Assembly (NCBI GenBank): GCA_022376925.1
Contig: JAIOJX010000028.1
Coordinates: 70,583,001-70,647,000 of the forward strand
Length of the DNA stretch: 64,000 nt
From: Tragulus kanchil
Lineage: Eukaryota; Chordata; Mammalia; Artiodactyla; Tragulidae
Direction of reading: 5' to 3'
Every line of letters begins with the position of its first letter. Position 1 is the stretch's first letter. Shown one piece after another: positions 38,235-51,134 of the stretch. The notes beneath the pieces were generated by a model. The model saw nothing but the letters and a program-made list of their open reading frames with translations, did not search any database and was not told the DNA's origin. Both the position numbers and the translations under genes were made by a program.

Positions 38235-38515
38235 TTTCTTTTTTTTTTTAAATTTTGACCTCTTTTATTGGCTTTTCCATTTTTTTATTTTTCATCCATC
38301 TTTATTCCTTGGCCTGCGTGGGCATCCCATTGCAGTGGCCTCTCTTGTTGCAGAGCACCGGCTCTGGGTGCATGTGCTCCAGAGCACTGGCTTGCAATTG
38401 GACACACTGGTCCAGCCGCTAGGCAGCATGTGGGATCCTTCTGGGCTAGGGATTGAACTTGCACCCCCTGCACTGCAGTGTGCACTCACTACCCACTGGA
38501 CCACTAGGGAAGCCC
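38235..38515 (-). mobile_element. CHR-2-like SINE (D13 copy)
   Basis: Same element as 1150 bp upstream, with the T run one base shorter. Confidence 0.9.
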
Positions 38516-39383
38516 CCAGTTTGGCCTTTTGAAGAAATAAAATCAACACATTCATAAATTCATAAATTCTTAGATATACCAGGCTATATTAACAGTTTTT
38601 TTTTTTTTCATTTTTCATTCATTATTTCATTTTTCTGGGTTCATTATACCATTTGTTGAAGTATATCCTTTGGTATATCTTTTGGTAAGATTCTATAATT
38701 GGCAGCTCTTTATTTAGTGGATATCTATGTTGTCCTCCCTTTTCATTTATCATTTATTTAGGTATAGAATGCTAAGAAATTATTACTTTCCCTCAACACT
38801 CTGAAAGTTTCCCTATCCATAAGAATCTGTTGTTGCCAGTGACCTTCTGACAGCCTTAACTGTCGTTATTTGGGAGGTTAACTATAGTTTCCATATTTTT
38901 GGATAAGGTATATGAGCTGCTTAACCTGCTGAGATCTGAAGAGCCGCATTAATTCCTCTCACATACGAGCAGCAAGGATTAATTATGTGGCCATACCTAG
39001 GTGCAAATATGCATGGGGTGTTATTCAGTGTTCTCGTGGGTTCATAGTCACTTTCCAGCAACAGTTCTTTAATATAGAAGAAGCCCAATTTTTGCTCTTA
39101 TCTATGATTCTCAGTGGACCTTGGTAAACTATCTCTAAATTTCTAATTATCTTTAAAATTTTGAATTAGTTATCAGTTGGCTGAATGACTTTCATACCTG
39201 TTCTGTGATCACCTGTCTTGGGGACTCTCGAGTCATTTCATAGTTCCAGACTCTTTTAGACAGGACTCGTGATTTATTGGCAATAAGATTTCCTAAATGT
39301 CATAGTGCCTTTTAACTTATTTATTAATTTCACGTGTCAGAAACAACACAAAACCTCTGCACCTAAAGTATTTTTCTTTGTGT

Positions 39384-39425
39384 ACACACTCACATACACA
39401 CAGACAAACACACACTCACACACAT
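39384..39425. repeat. CA-rich microsatellite
   Basis: ACACACTCACATACACACAG and similar. A copy lies at about 40491-40533 by D14. Confidence 0.8.
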
Positions 39426-39507
39426 GGGTTTCAATTGAGGTAATATTTAAAAACTGAGAAGACAAAATTCCAGATTATAGAAACTTAACATGTAGAAGTT
39501 GAAATTT

Positions 39508-39772
39508 TTTTTTTTGGCCACTTCTGTTGGTTTTTCATTTATACGTTTTCATCCATCTTTGTTCCTTGGCCTGTGCGGTCCTCCCATTGCAGTGTCCTCT
39601 CTTGCTGCAGAGCACTGGCTCTGGGTGCATGTGCTCCAGAGCTCTGACTTGGTAGTTGAACACATCAGTCTAGCTTCTCTACGCCACATTTTATCTTCCC
39701 AGGCCAGGGATCGAACCAGCACCCCCTGCACTGCAAGGCGGTGTCCTTACCCACTGGACTATCAGAGAAGCC
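39508..39772 (-). mobile_element. CHR-2-like SINE
   Basis: Antisense copy from TTTTTTGGCCACTTCTGTTGG to ACTATCAGAGAAGCC. TAGAAGTTGA on both sides is the target-site duplication. Confidence 0.9.
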
Positions 39773-40609
39773 TTAGAAGTTGATTTTTTAATTTAAGTTA
39801 TAGTCTAGGGTTTTCCTGTTTGTTGAGGGCTTTCCTTCATACAGAAAATAGGAAAATTATAGATTTTCCACCTGTAGCTCTATTATCAAATACGGCCTTG
39901 TAGTCATCTGTATCCAATGAGACAAAGAGGGAAAGCATGCAGAGTATGAATCTTCTTCTTACAGCCTTAACTGTCGTTATTTGGGAGGTTAACTATAGTT
40001 TCCATATTTTTGGATAAGGTATATGAGCTGCTTAACCTGCTGAGATCTGAAGAGCCGCATTAATTCCTCTCACATACGAGCAGCAAGGATTAATTATGTG
40101 GCCATACCTAGGTGCAAATATGCATGGGGTGTTATTCAGTGTTCTCGTGGGTTCATAGTCACTTTCCAGCAACAGTTCTTTAATATAGAAGAAGCCCAAT
40201 TTTTGCTCTTATCTATGATTCTCAGTGGACCTTGGTAAACTATCTCTAAATTTCTAATTATCTTTAAAATTTTGAATTAGTTATCAGTTGGCTGAATGAC
40301 TTTCATACCTGTTCTGTGATCACCTTGGGGTCTCTCGAGTCATTTCATAGTTCCAGACTCTTTTAGACAGGACTCGTGATTTATTGGCAATAAGATTTCC
40401 TAAATGTCATAGTGCCTTTTAACCTATTTATTAATTTCACGTGTCAGAAACAACACAAAACCTCTGCACCTAAAGTATTTTTCTTTGTGTACACACTCAC
40501 ATACACACAGACAAACACACACTCACACACATGGGTTTCAATTGAGGTAATATTTAAAAACTGAGAAGACAAAATTCCAGATTATAGAAACTTAACATGT
40601 AGAAGTTGA

Positions 40610-40912
40610 AATTTTTTTTTTTTTGGCCACTTCTGTTGGTTTTTCATTTATACGTTTTCATCCATCTTTGTTCCTTGGCCTGTGTGGTCCTCCCATTGCA
40701 GTGTCCTCTCTTGCTGCAGAGCACTGCAGCAAGTGTCCTCTCTTGCTGCAGAGCACTGGCTCTGGGTGCATGTGCTCCAGAGCTCTGACTTGGTAGTTGA
40801 ACACATCAGTCTAGCTTCTCTACGCCACATTTTATCTTCCCAGGCCAGGGATCGAACCAGCACCCCCTGCACTGCAAGGCGGTGTCCTTACCCACTGGAC
40901 TATCAGAGAAGC
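40610..40912 (-). mobile_element. CHR-2-like SINE with internal 32-bp duplication (D14 copy)
   Basis: The D14 copy of the SINE at 39508. A 32-bp segment starting GTGTCCTCTCTTGCTGCAG occurs at 40701 and again at 40733. The upstream copy has it once. Confidence 0.9.
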
Positions 40913-42033
40913 CTTAGAAGTTGATTTTTTAATTTAAGTTATAGTCTAGGGTTTTCCTGTTTGTTGAGGGCTTTCCTTCATACAGAAAATAGGAAAATTA
41001 TAGATTTTCCACCTGTAGCTCTATTATCAAATACGGCCTTGTAGTCATCTGTATCCAATGAGACAAAGAGGGAAAGCATGCAGAGTATGAATCTTCTTCT
41101 TACAAGCCTTGTCATAGAAATGATGTATCCATTTTACTCACAACTGCCACACTTGTAAAAACTACATAATCAATAGAGTAAAAGTTTATTCATGTAAACT
41201 TAAGTTACATCCAGTATAAATAATCAGCATTTTTTGATCAACAGACAAGCAGTAGGCTATGTATTTGTCACCTTGAATCAGATATAAACTGAATGAATTC
41301 TGCTAAATTAAATATTATAATTAAAGTTATTTCTATAAATTTAAATCTTTTTACTATCCATAGAAGCAGATATAATTAAACTTTTTAAAAAGGTGTTACC
41401 ATTTCCATGAAGTTTCCATAATAGCAATAGGGAACATTCAGAATAAACTTTTCAGTGGGATATTATATAGCACATTGAAGATATAGTAGAAGAATTTCAA
41501 TAGAGAAGAGAAATACCATACTTTTTATTATAAAGAGTTTAATAACAATATATTTAATACATCTGTATAGACCAGATTAGATCATATTCTAAGCATCATA
41601 ACAACTATAAATATAAAACTATAACACATGTTAAATTTGAGGATACTTTTATGTTACATAGTTTTTTCATTGTATATTTAAAACTGGAACTAGAACTACA
41701 AGGTGCAGTTGACTGTATCCTCCACATGAGCAAAAATGTAATAATGTGTGTTTTTAGAATATTTACATATCTAAGCTCTGGGGAGTGTATTTCAAAGGAG
41801 AGCATAGTTCTAAGGAAAATAAGCATCAAAGGAAAAACTTCATACAGAAAAAGGGAGTGGGCGAGAGGACTGAAGAATAGTGTGTCTGATATACTTAAAA
41901 TGTTTATTTTGGTTAAAGATATCTTGTTATCTTTTGTGAGAAAAGCAATTTTTATTTTACTTATGGTTACACTTATTATGATTATCTAGGAAGTGACAAC
42001 AAACTAAAACATGATGATATGGGACACATTCTT

Positions 42034-42360
42034 TTTTTTTTTTTTAGACATTTATTATTTATTTATTTTGGAGGGGGTTGGAGAGGGAGGGGGGCAGGTG
42101 GGCCACTTCTATTGATGTTTCATTTGTCTATTTTCATCCATCTTTGTTGTTTTGGCCTGTGTGGGCCTCCCATCGCGGTGGCCTCGATTGTCGCAGAGCA
42201 CTGGCTCTGGGCACATGCGCTCCAGAGCTCCGTCCCAGTACTTGGACACATAGGTCCAGCCACTCCGCGGCACGTGGGATCTTCCCAGGCCAGGGATCTA
42301 TCTAACCGGCGCCCATTGCACTGCAAGGCGGTGCCTTACCCACTGGACCACTAGGGAAGT
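42034..42360 (-). mobile_element. CHR-2-like SINE with G/C-rich tail
   Basis: Antisense full-length copy with tail tract at 42070-42102. A 13-bp target-site duplication, GGGACACATTCTT, lies at 42021-42033 and 42363-42375. Confidence 0.92.
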
Positions 42361-43200
42361 TCGGGACACATTCTTAATTATGTTTGAGTCCTGAAATAAT
42401 GACTTTTAATGAGATTTAAATAAATTGCTGGTGTCCCCAGTTATGCATATGGCCATTTAAATAAATAGTTCTTTTTCTACTTTTGGCATGTAATACTCTA
42501 CAGTGGAAAATTTTAGTGTTACAAGTAATTCTCCATCATTATTCTCTATAGCAAGTTACTAATATTTTAAATTTGAACTTAGGCTAAGCTATATGTTTTT
42601 GAATAAGTTATAACAAATAAGGAATATGGTTATTACTGATGATGGTAATCTGTTTTACAGCAAACTATAGAGTGGTAATAAATTTAAAAGGATAGAGATT
42701 TCCACTTGCCAGTTGCTCTATACAAGAACCATCACCATATAAAGTAGCACAGTTCCAAAATTGATGGGAGCTTTGGGAGCATAAAACATTCTCTGCTTTA
42801 TCTTCAGCAATGGACAAGGAAAAGACATGATTTACCATTTTGTATATTTAAAACTAGAACTAGAACTACAAGGTGCAGTTGACTGTATCCTCCACATGAG
42901 CAAAAATGTAATAATGTGTGTTTTAGAATATTTACATATCTAAGCTCTGGGAGTGTATTTCAAAGGAGAGCATAGTTCTAAGGAAAATAAGCATCAAAGG
43001 AAAAACTTCATACAGAAAAGGGAGTGGGCGAGAGGACTGAAGAATAGTGTGTCTGATATACTTAAAATGTTTATTTTGGTTAAAGATATCTTGTTATCTT
43101 TTGTGAGAAAAGCAATTTTTATTTTACTTATGGTTACACTTATTATGATTATCTAGGAAGTGACAACAAACTAAAACATGATGATATGGGACACATTCTT

Positions 43201-43527
43201 TTTTTTTTTTTTAGACATTTATTATTTATTTATTTTGGAGGGGGTTGGAGAGGGAGGGGGGCAGGTGGGCCACTTCTATTGATGTTTCATTTGTCTATTT
43301 TCATCCATCTTTGTTGTTTTGGCCTGTGTGGGCCTCCCATCGCGGTGGCCTCGATTGTCGCAGAGCACTGGCTCTGGGCACATGCGCTCAGAGCTCCGTC
43401 CCAGTACTTGGACACATAGGTCCAGCCACTCCGCGCACGTGGGATCTTCCCAGGCCAGGGATCTATCTAACCGGCGCCCATTGCACTGCAAGGCGGTGCC
43501 TTACCCACTGGACCACTAGGGAAGTTC
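43201..43527 (-). mobile_element. CHR-2-like SINE (D15 copy)
   Basis: Copy of the SINE 1167 bp upstream, including both target-site repeats, with several one-base losses. Confidence 0.92.
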
Positions 43528-44268
43528 GGGACACATTCTTAATTATGTTTGAGTCCTGAAATAATGACTTTTAATGAGATTTAAATAAATTGCTGGTGTC
43601 CCCAGTTATGCATATGGCCATTTAAATAAATAGTTCTTTTTCTACTTTTGGCATGTAATACTCTACAGTGGAAAATTTTAGTGTTACAAGTAATTCTCCA
43701 TCATTATTCTCTATAGCAAGTTACTAATATTTTAAATTTGAACTTAGGCTAAGCTATATGTTTTTGAATAAGTTATAACAAATAAGGAATATGGTTATTA
43801 CTGATGATGGTAATCTGTTTTACAGCAAACTATAGAGTGGTAATAAATTTAAAAGGATAGAGATTTCCACTTGCCAGTTGCTCTATACAAGAACCATCAC
43901 CATATAAAGTAGCACGCAGTTCCAAAATTGATGGGAGCTTTGGGAGCATAAAAACATTCTCTGCTTTATCTTCAGCAATGGACAAGGAAAAGACATGATT
44001 TATTCCCATTATTTGATAGTATCAAAAGTGACTGCTATAAAAAGTCATGAAAACCTCTTGAAAGATGCATGCCCAGTTTTTTTAGACAGAGATAAACAAC
44101 TATTGTCTTGGATAGAATTCTTTAAATAGTATCACTATATTTTTTGTTTTTTCTTAAAATGCCTTACTTCTTTTATCCTTCTTTCATTTCTGTTCTTGTT
44201 TTAAAGTTATCCAGTGCTATTCAAAATGGTTTAATTTTCACTGTGTGCAGTGGAAAATTATATTCTTC

Positions 44269-46464
44269 ATCTCTATATTAATTAATTAGATATTAAAAAT
44301 AAAATTAATTGGAAATATTTTAATTGATAAAACTTTGAAATGACAGTAAACATGGATTATGTGAAAGCTTTTCTAAATTGCATTATGACTAACAGCATAC
44401 ATTTCTTAAAGCCTAATTGTATGTGGATATTAAAGATTTCTAAGTGTAAACTAATTTTCCATGCATAAGTAATACTCTACTTATGAAATTTTAAAAATCA
44501 TCCTATTCAACAAATGAAATACATTAATTAGGTAAATGCTTTTATTCACAATGTCTACTAATATTTTTCAAAAGTCCTCTGGCTTCTATTGAGGTGACCA
44601 CAAAATTTCTCTATATAGATACTGATGAAATGTTATAATATTATATTTCCTTAGAGTATCCATCTTTGACTTAGTGAAGTTTGACTTAGTGAAGTGTCTG
44701 GTCCTGACACATTATTATTTTAGTGCTGAATTGAATTTTTCCCTTTAATTTGTTAAAAATTGACGAGGATATTCTGTATAATGCAATGAATTACAGATTG
44801 ATTTTGAGTGATGTAAGGAAGAGTTGAAGAATTCAGTATGCACACTGTAGTCTTGCTTGAGATGTTTAAATAGTTATAAGATATGAATGTTAATCTAGAA
44901 TTACAAGTGGATCACTCAAAATTCTTGCTGTTTTGCCACTTTGAACTCAGTAAAAATGATTATACATGTTATATGAAATAATAAGTGAAATAGTATAGAG
45001 ATTATTTGAAAAGGATAATAAAGTAGAGCAAGAGCCCTGGCAGACATTAAAATATGTTCAAGGGAAGATATTCAAACTGTATAGTCATCCCCAAAGAGAA
45101 ATATTAATCACTGTTACCAAGTACACAGGGGAAAAAATAGACTAAATACATGAAGTAGTATAATCTATGGTAAAGTAGACATGACTGATTAATAGGAAGA
45201 AGAGATGGATGATTTAATACTATGGTTTTTACTTTATAGGGATTGAGACTGGGGAGGGGAGAGTAACAATGATTCTGAAAATCCTAGGGTAGTTATGTTC
45301 ATCACTGAGGCCATCTTGTTTAGAATGTGGGCAATTAACCTCTAATTCTACCTTAGGGTTTTTTGGAAATCCAATTTATCTCTATATTAATTAATTAGAT
45401 ATTAAAATAAAATTAATTGGAAATATTTTAATTGATAAAACTTTGAAATGACAGTAAACATGGATTATGTGAAAGCTTTTCTAAATTGCATTATGACTAA
45501 CAGCATACATTTCTTAAAGCCTAATTGTATGTGGATATTAAAGATTTCTAAGTGTAAACTAATTTTCCATGCATAAGTAATACTCTACTTATGAAATTTT
45601 AAAAATCATCCTATTCAACAAATGAAATACATTAATTAGGTAAATGCTTTTATTCACAATGTCTACTAATATTTTTCAAAAGTCCTCTGGCTTCTATTGA
45701 GGTGACCACAAAATTTCTCTATATAGATACTGATGAAATGTTATAATATTATATTTCCTTAGAGTATCCATCTTTGACTTAGTGAAGTTTGACTTAGTGA
45801 AGTGTCTGGTCCTGACACATTATTATTTTAGTGCTGAATTGAATTTTTCCCTTTAATTTGTTAAAAACTGACGAGGATATTCTGTATAATGCAATGAATT
45901 ACAGATTGATTTTGAGTGATGTAAGGAAGAGTTGAAGAATTCAGTATGCACACTGTAGTCTTGCTTGAGATGTTTAAATAGTTATAAGATATGAATGTTA
46001 ATCTAGAATTACAAGTGGATCACTCAAAATTCTTGCTGTTTTGCCACTTTGAACTCAGTAAAAATGATTATACATGTTATATGAAATAATAAGTGAAATA
46101 GTATAGAGATTATTTGAAAAGGATAATAAAGTAGAGCAAGAGCCCTGGCAGACATTAAAATATGTTCAAGGGAAGATATTCAAACTGTATAGTCATCCCC
46201 AAAGAGAAATATTAATCACTGTTACCAAGTACACAGGGGAAAAAATAGACTAAATACATGAAGTAGTATAATCTATGGTAAAGTAGACATGACTGATTAA
46301 TAGGAAGAAGAGATGGATGATTTAATACTATGGTTTTTACTTTATAGGGATTGAGACTGGGGAGGGGAGAGTAACAATGATTCTGAAAATCCTAGGGTAG
46401 TTATGTTCATCACTGAGGCCATCTTGTTTAGAATGTGGGCAATTAACCTCTAATTCTACCTTAG
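44269..46464. repeat. Tandem duplication D16
   Basis: 44269-45356 recurs at 45378-46464 (offset 1109, then 1108 after a lost A), with a 21-bp spacer. One T/C difference is seen near 44759. Confidence 0.92.
44671..44702. repeat. 15-bp tandem repeat, two units
   Basis: TTGACTTAGTGAAG is repeated back to back. The pair is copied near 45779 by D16. Confidence 0.85.
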
Positions 46465-46763
46465 TTTGGGATCTATTTGGGGACAAAAGTTCCAGAGAAT
46501 TTCTTGTTGAAGTAAAATGAAGCCTTAGGGAAAATTTCAACTAAGAAATATTGGTTTGTAGAATACAAATTAGGGTTTTCATGGAAATTTACAACTGTGA
46601 TGAAACAGTAATTTTTGAAAGAGGAAAGGTAAAAGGGACATATGAAAATAAGACATCATTTAGGTATTAAACATGGGTTTTGGTCAGTCAAAGGAGAATC
46701 CTGGGTTATTTTTGATATCATTAAACATGCCCTTGTGATAACTTGTTAAAGAACTGACTTTTG

Positions 46764-47077
46764 GGGGCTTCCTTTGTGGTCCAGTGGGTAAGGACACCGC
46801 CTTGCAGTGCAAGGGACGCCGGTTCGATCCCTGGCCTGGGAAGATCCCACGTGCCGCAGAGTGGCTGGACCGATGTGTCCAATCACCGAGCCGGAGCTCT
46901 GGAGCGCATGCGCCCAGAGCCGGCACTCTGCAATGACAGACACCACCGCGATGGCAGGCCCACAGGAGCCAAAGAACAAAGACGGATGAAGATAGAGAAA
47001 TGAAAGACCAATAGAAGTGGCCCACCCGCCCCCCTCTCTCCCCATTTGCCTCTCCCCCCAAAAAAAAAAAAACAAAA
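46764..47077 (+). mobile_element. CHR-2-like SINE with C-rich tail
   Basis: Sense full-length copy. The tail reads GTGGCCCACCCGCCCCCC, TCTCTCCCCA, TCCCCCC, then poly-A. A 13-bp target-site duplication, AAAGAACTGACTT, lies at 46748-46760 and 47078-47090. Confidence 0.92.
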
Positions 47078-47846
47078 AAAGAACTGACTTCTTTGGAGGG
47101 CAGCTGAGTCTGTGGAGCCACCTGGGAGCTGTCATTATTTTCTCTTCTCCCTGTTGCAGACAAGGGAGCCTGTTTATACTGTAGTTAACAACAAACAAAC
47201 AGACAAACCATAAGGCAGACGTTATTCAGGGGCACTACTGCAATGGAATTTCACATAGCAGAGAGAAGTTGAGCTTAATTCTGAGTACAACAAGGATAGA
47301 TGGAAATTTATAGTCATGGAGCATGGTGTAGGTCAATGGATAGGAAATAATTGAGGGAAACATCATGGGGTGAGGAGGGGTTCTGGCTAAACCAACCTGA
47401 CAGAATGCTTTCTGATGACAGATCAGCATGACCAGAAATAGATTATGGGGAGAGTAACAATGATTCTGAAAATCCTAGGGTAGTTATGTTCATCACTGAG
47501 GCCATCTTGTTTAGAATGTGGGCAATTAACCTCTAATTCTACCTTAGTTTGGGATCTATTTGGGGACAAAAGTTCCAGAGAATTTCTTGTTGAAGTAAAA
47601 TGAAGCCTTAGGGAAAATTTCAACTAAGAAATATTGGTTTGTAGAATACAAATTAGGGTTTTCATGGAAATTTACAACTGTGATGAAACAGTAATTTTTG
47701 AAAGAGGAAAGGTAAAAGGGACATATGAAAATAAGACATCATTTAGGTATTAAACATGGGTTTTGGTCAGTCAAAGGAGAATCCTGGGTTATTTTTGATA
47801 TCATTAAACATGCCCTTGTGATAACTTGTTAAAGAACTGACTTTTG

Positions 47847-48161
47847 GGGGCTTCCTTTGTGGTCCAGTGGGTAAGGACACCGCCTTGCAGTGCAAGGGAC
47901 GCCGGTTCGATCCCTGGCCTGGGAAGATCCCACGTGCCGCAGAGTGGCTGGACCGATGTGTCCAATCACCGAGCCGGAGCTCTGGAGCGCATGCGCCCAG
48001 AGCCGGCACTCTGCAATGACAGACACCACCGCGATGGGAGGCCCACAGGAGCCAAAGAACAAAGACGGATGAAGATAGAGAAATGAAAGACCAATAGAAG
48101 TGGCCCACCCGCCCCCCTCTCTCCCCATTTGCCTCTCCCCCAAAAAAAAAAAAAAAACAAA
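47847..48161 (+). mobile_element. CHR-2-like SINE (D17 copy)
   Basis: Copy of the SINE 1083 bp upstream. It differs by C/G in GATGGCAGG versus GATGGGAGG and by tail run lengths. Confidence 0.92.
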
Positions 48162-48734
48162 AAAAGAACTGACTTCTTTGGAGGGCAGCTGAGTCTGTGG
48201 AGCCACCTGGGAGCTGTCATTATTTTCTCTTCTCCCTGTTGCAGACAAGGGAGCCTGTTTATACTGTAGTTAACAACAAACAAACAGACAAACCATAAGG
48301 CAGACGTTATTCAGGGGCACTACTGCAATGGAATTTCACATAGCAGAGAGAAGTTGAGCTTAATTCTGAGTACAACAAGGATAGATGGAAATTTATAGTC
48401 ATGGAGCATGGTGTAGGTCAATGGATAGGAAATAATTGAGGGAAACATCATGGGGTGAGGAGGGGTTCTGGCTAAACCAACCTGACAGAATGCTTTCTGA
48501 TGACAGATCAGCATGACCAGATATTACCTGGCAGATTATGGGGGATCCATCAGATATTTAGTGTGGGGGATTCACTCTAAACTAATCATGCAAGATTTGT
48601 GCTAAAACTGGACTCTGGGAAGAGAGGCAAGAGTTCATGGCCAGGCCTGATTGAACAAAGGGCTCAGAGGAGTCTGACTAAACATTTGGTCAGGAAGAGA
48701 CCCTTCGTGAGTATCCTATAACCCTCTACAGCTG

Positions 48735-48870
48735 GAGTCAGTCAACTGCACCCTGTTAGCCCCTTTTCATAGATAAAGTTTATCGGAGCACAGCAAAGTT
48801 CACATTTCAGTACTGACTATCACTGACTATTTCAGGCTACAGTTGCAAAGTTGAATAGTTGCTTTGGAAA
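48735..48870 (-). mobile_element. hAT-Charlie-like DNA transposon fragment
   Basis: GATAAAGTTTATCGGAGCAC, AGCAAAGTTCACATTTC and GTTGCAAAGTTGAATAGTTG echo a common mammalian hAT-derived MER repeat (AAGTTTTATTGGAACACAG type). It is diverged; the exact family is not resolved. Confidence 0.45.
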
Positions 48871-48951
48871 CACTGAACTATGCCTCATAAACCTAAAGTA
48901 TTTTCTGTCTAATCCTTTACATGTAGTGTAATGTTCTTGGTAGACTTCTTC

Positions 48952-51134
48952 CCTATAGGCAAATTAATGTTTCAGTATATCTGGGAAATATAAATAATCA
49001 GACTTGTTCTTGTAAGCCTGTTATTAGTGTGAAACATTTTTATAACTAAACAGAATAAAACTCCTGGTGGAACTGTTTTCCTCACACATTTAGCTTTTTA
49101 TTCAGCCATTTATTAAAGCATCTGTGCTAAGAGATACAATTTCAGAAATGTTCAGTAGAGGATTCCATATGGATTTGTTTTGGAAAACAGTTTTATTTTT
49201 ATTTAAATGTAGAAATATCTGAGAGAAAAGGCCATATTAGTAATAAATGTAGGGTATATGTATATGTTTTTATTAGTGCCTTTTTTTTTTAGTGTTGGCT
49301 GTTTGCTGATGAGACTTTTTCAGGGACTGTCCTTAAGTTCTCTTCACTCTAAAATATCTTCACTAGTTGCCATACTGGACACTGAACGTTTATTTGTTAA
49401 ATATTTGTGAGTTAATAGTTTATAGTCTTTGTGGAAAATGATACAGAGGACCAAATAAAAAGTAAAATTCAGATAATCACTTTCTTAGAGTTTATAATAA
49501 AACAGATTTTTTTTGAATTTTTGAAGGTTTTATTGACCTGATGATGAGGATAATGGAAAAATATCCAAAATAAACTCTCTAGCAAATATCAAAAGATTCA
49601 AATAAACACAGAAGGTGGATCTCATTTTACCTTCAAGGGGAGTACATTTTTTCCTGTTCTCCATCAGGACCTTTAATTCCAAATCCCTGAAAACACTGCC
49701 AAAAGTAAGGCAGAGGAATGAGTGGAGAGAATAGCCTCTGTTCCCCAACCCAGGGCAGATCTCTGGTTGTCTTATCAAAAGCACACAAATGCTTTCTAGT
49801 CCATCTGGGGAATGCAGACAGCCAGCAATAACGTCATACTCATTCCTTCAAAAACAGCCATAGTAACAGCATCCACACGCACACGCACACAAATATACTA
49901 GCTAAACAGCAATTCCACAACATCACTTTACCCTCTAAGAGAGCTAAGGAATGTCAGATGCTGCAAAAATATGAAGTGAAGACACTTTTCTCACCTGGGA
50001 CAGATGCAGCTGGATACTGGTAAAAAGACCTTAAAGTGCTTAGTACGATAATTCTTCCTATAGGCAAATTAATGTTTCAGTATATCTGGGAAATATAAAT
50101 AATCAGACTTGTTCTTGTAAGCCTGTTATTAGTGTGAAACATTTTTATAACTAAACAGAATAAAACTCCTGGTGGAACTGTTTTCCTCACACATTTAGCT
50201 TTTTATTCAGCCATTTATTAAAGCATCTGTGCTAAGAGATACAATTTCAGAAATGTTCAGTAGAGGATTCCATATGGATTTGTTTTGGAAAACAGTTTTA
50301 TTTTTATTTAAATGTAGAAATATCTGAGAGAAAAGGCCATATTAGTAATAAATGTAGGGTATATGTATATGTTTTTATTAGTGCCTTTTTTTTTTAGTGT
50401 TGGCTGTTTGCTGATGAGACTTTTCAGGGACTGTCCTTAAGTTCTCTTCACTCTAAAATATCTTCACTAGTTGCCATACTGGACACTGAACGTTTATTTG
50501 TTAAATATTTGTGAGTTAATAGTTTATAGTCTTTGTGGAAAATGATACAGAGGACCAAATAAAAAGTAAAATTCAGATAATCACTTTCTTAGAGTTTATA
50601 ATAAAACAGATTTTTTTTGAATTTTTGAAGGTTTTATTGACCTGATGATGAGGATAATGGAAAAATATCCAAAATAAACTCTCTAGCAAATATCAAAAGA
50701 TTCAAATAAACACAGAAGGTGGATCTCATTTTACCTTCAAGGGGAGTACATTTTTTCCTGTTCTCCATCAGGACCTTTAATTCCAAATCCCTGAAAACAC
50801 TGCCAAAAGTAAGGCAGAGGAATGAGTGGAGAGAATAGCCTCTGTTCCCCAACCCAGGGCAGATCTCTGGTTGTCTTATCAAAAGCACACAAATGCTTTC
50901 TAGTCCATCTGGGGAATGCAGACAGCCAGCAATAACGTCATACTCATTCCTTCAAAAACAGCCATAGTAACAGCATCCACACGCACGCACACAACTATAC
51001 TAGCTAAACAGCAATTCCACAACATCACTTTACCCTCTAAGAGAGCTAAGGAATGTCAGATGCTGCAAAAATATGAAGTGAAGACACTTTTCTCACCTGG
51101 GACAGATGCAGCTGGATACTGGTAGAAGACCTTA
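48952..51134. repeat. Tandem duplication D18
   Basis: 48952-50033 recurs at 50057-51134 (offset 1105 to 1101), with a ~23-bp spacer. A CACACG/CACG repeat near 49875 differs by 2 bp. Confidence 0.92.

Larger units (their letters stand above)
36798..39101. repeat. Tandem duplication D13
   Basis: 36798-37950 recurs at 37949-39101 (offset 1151/1150), including a whole antisense SINE. Substitutions such as GGGAGATTAAC versus GGGAGGTTAAC are present. Confidence 0.93.
38850..41104. repeat. Tandem duplication D14
   Basis: 38850-39964 recurs at 39961-41104. The offset grows from 1111 to 1141 because copy 2 holds an extra 32-bp internal duplication in its SINE. It overlaps D13, so the first ~250 bp occur three times. 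Confidence 0.92.
41670..44002. repeat. Tandem duplication D15
   Basis: 41670-42834 recurs at 42840-44002 (offset 1170 to 1167). Copy 2 lacks single bases in many runs (for example CTCCAGAGC becomes CTCAGAGC, CGCGGCAC becomes CGCGCAC). The copied SINE and its target-site duplication are included. Confidence 0.93.
46364..48530. repeat. Tandem duplication D17
   Basis: 46364-47446 recurs at 47447-48530 (offset 1083). The last bases of copy 1 are a shortened, noisy version of 48508-48540. A complete sense SINE is copied. Confidence 0.93.

Noticed and set aside
39384..39425. CRISPR-like array from the regularly repeated CA/AC text
   Set aside because: It is a plain microsatellite in vertebrate DNA with no repeat-spacer structure.
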